From Gammaproteobacteria bacterium (lineage in GTDB: Bacteria; Pseudomonadota; Gammaproteobacteria; GCA-001735895): DNA of 64,000 bases. Shown here in pieces: positions 63,572 to 64,000 of the stretch (position 1 is the first letter of the stretch; every line of letters starts with the position of its first letter). The stretch is from positions 120,332 to 184,331 of the forward strand of contig JAOTYD010000005.1 in the NCBI GenBank assembly GCA_029862005.1, written 5' to 3'. The notes below the pieces were generated by a model, which saw nothing but the letters and a program-made list of their open reading frames with translations, did not search any database and had not been told where the DNA came from. Position numbers and translations under genes: made by a program.

Positions 63572-63594
63572 ATACCGCGGTCAAGCCGCGGTAT
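63572..63594. repeat. REP-like palindrome
   Basis: ATACCGCGG pairs with CCGCGGTAT around five bases, followed by GACA. It lies 28 bases upstream of the MFS gene start and is the largest member of the palindrome family. Confidence 0.68.
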
Positions 63595-63754
63595 GACAGG
63601 TTGGAGGTAATCATGCTCCCCTGCTGTCCCATGGTTTGTAACGATGCATCGGAGCCGAGGATACCCAAGAGTCACTTTAAATCTTTTGCAACTAAAAACG
63701 TTATTGCTATGATGCCACCCAATTTCAGGCATGGATATCTTCACGTTCCCATCC

Positions 63755-64000
63755 ATGAGCCAACACCAGATCTTCGACTACGTCATTGCCGGCGCCGGCT
63801 CGGCAGGATGTACGCTGGCCGCGCGTCTGTGTGAAGATCCCGATGTCACGGTTTGCCTGGTCGAAGCCGGCGGCAACGGCAACAGCCTGTTCGTGCGCAT
63901 GCCGGCCGGCAACGGTTTTATCTTCGGCAATCCCCGCTTCGACTGGGGCTACGAGAGCCTTCCGCAGGCCGGGCTCGACGGCAGAACAATCTATTACCCA
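63755..64000 (+). CDS. GMC family oxidoreductase (partial at the window edge)
   Basis: The first 82 codons are present and run past the right edge. FDYVIAGAGSAGCTLAARL is the FAD-binding start of glucose-methanol-choline oxidoreductases, and VCLVEAGGNGNSLFVRMPAGNGFIF follows as in choline dehydrogenase-like members. The substrate is unknown. An in-frame ATG at 63731 is an alternative start. Confidence 0.85.
   Translation, partial: MSQHQIFDYVIAGAGSAGCTLAARLCEDPDVTVCLVEAGGNGNSLFVRMPAGNGFIFGNPRFDWGYESLPQAGLDGRTIYYP

Noticed and set aside
1..64000. Search by eye for CRISPR arrays, tRNA genes, insertion sequences and integrases
   Set aside because: No regularly spaced repeats, cloverleaf-like T-arm motifs or transposase-like proteins were recognised; a covariance-model scan would be needed to exclude a tRNA.

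Overview
The window looks like a chromosomal segment of a free-living, probably marine, heterotrophic gammaproteobacterium. The evidence is the gene content: a cold-shock protein, an Slp-type lipoprotein, a TIGR04219-type outer-membrane barrel, a TRAP transporter, a kbl-tdh threonine pathway, several Rieske oxygenases and two proteins that resemble families acting on dimethylsulfoniopropionate (DMSP). This placement is inference from gene families; no rRNA or tRNA gene was recognised. Coding density is high, many genes overlap by 1-8 bases, and no prophage, insertion sequence, integrase or CRISPR array was seen.

Layout. 0-4.5 kb: a PepSY-like secreted protein, a DMT exporter, and a minus-strand operon of Rieske oxygenase, D-2-hydroxyacid dehydrogenase and cysteine-dioxygenase-like protein, preceded by a perfect 16-base palindrome. 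4.8-8.9 kb: a DUF2339/DUF3999 membrane pair. 8.9-14.7 kb: a hydroxyacid dehydrogenase, a complete TRAP transporter (dctP-terminator-dctQ-dctM) and an amidase. 15-22.9 kb: a second Rieske oxygenase and many small enzymes, including a LysE exporter translationally coupled to a cupin that carries all six active-site residues I recall for DddQ-type DMSP lyases. 23-33 kb: a cold-shock gene with a long leader, an arylmalonate-decarboxylase-like protein, a sulfotransferase, envelope and lipid genes, and azlCD.

33-36.3 kb: an Lrp/AsnC regulator divergent from a tyrosine-catabolism operon (hpd, VOC protein, FAH-family hydrolase). 36.8-41.7 kb: an FrhB-family iron-sulfur flavoprotein overlapping a third Rieske oxygenase, a sterol-desaturase-type hydroxylase and a three-domain rhodanese. 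41.9-49.8 kb: an oxidoreductase, ppx, a DMT exporter, an acetolactate-synthase-like enzyme paired with an FMN glutamate-synthase-like protein, and MscS. 49.8-52.8 kb: an operon of a DddP-like M24 protein, a beta-hydroxyacid dehydrogenase and a TauD-type dioxygenase. 53-56.7 kb: DUF6394, a TrkA-type channel, and an unusual fusion of sulfotransferase, Asp/Asn beta-hydroxylase and SEC-C domains. 56.7-64 kb: RidA, MmgE/PrpD, an ArsR/permease metalloid module with two matching operator-like sites, kbl-tdh, an MFS transporter and the start of a GMC oxidoreductase.

The standout items are the three-domain fusion at 55.2-56.7 kb, the pair of DMSP-lyase-like proteins, the Rieske/FrhB pair, two genes whose best-supported start codon is CTG, and a family of small intergenic palindromes ending in ATGAC. 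Start codons are often non-ATG (TTG or GTG), so several gene starts below were moved from the longest reading frame.
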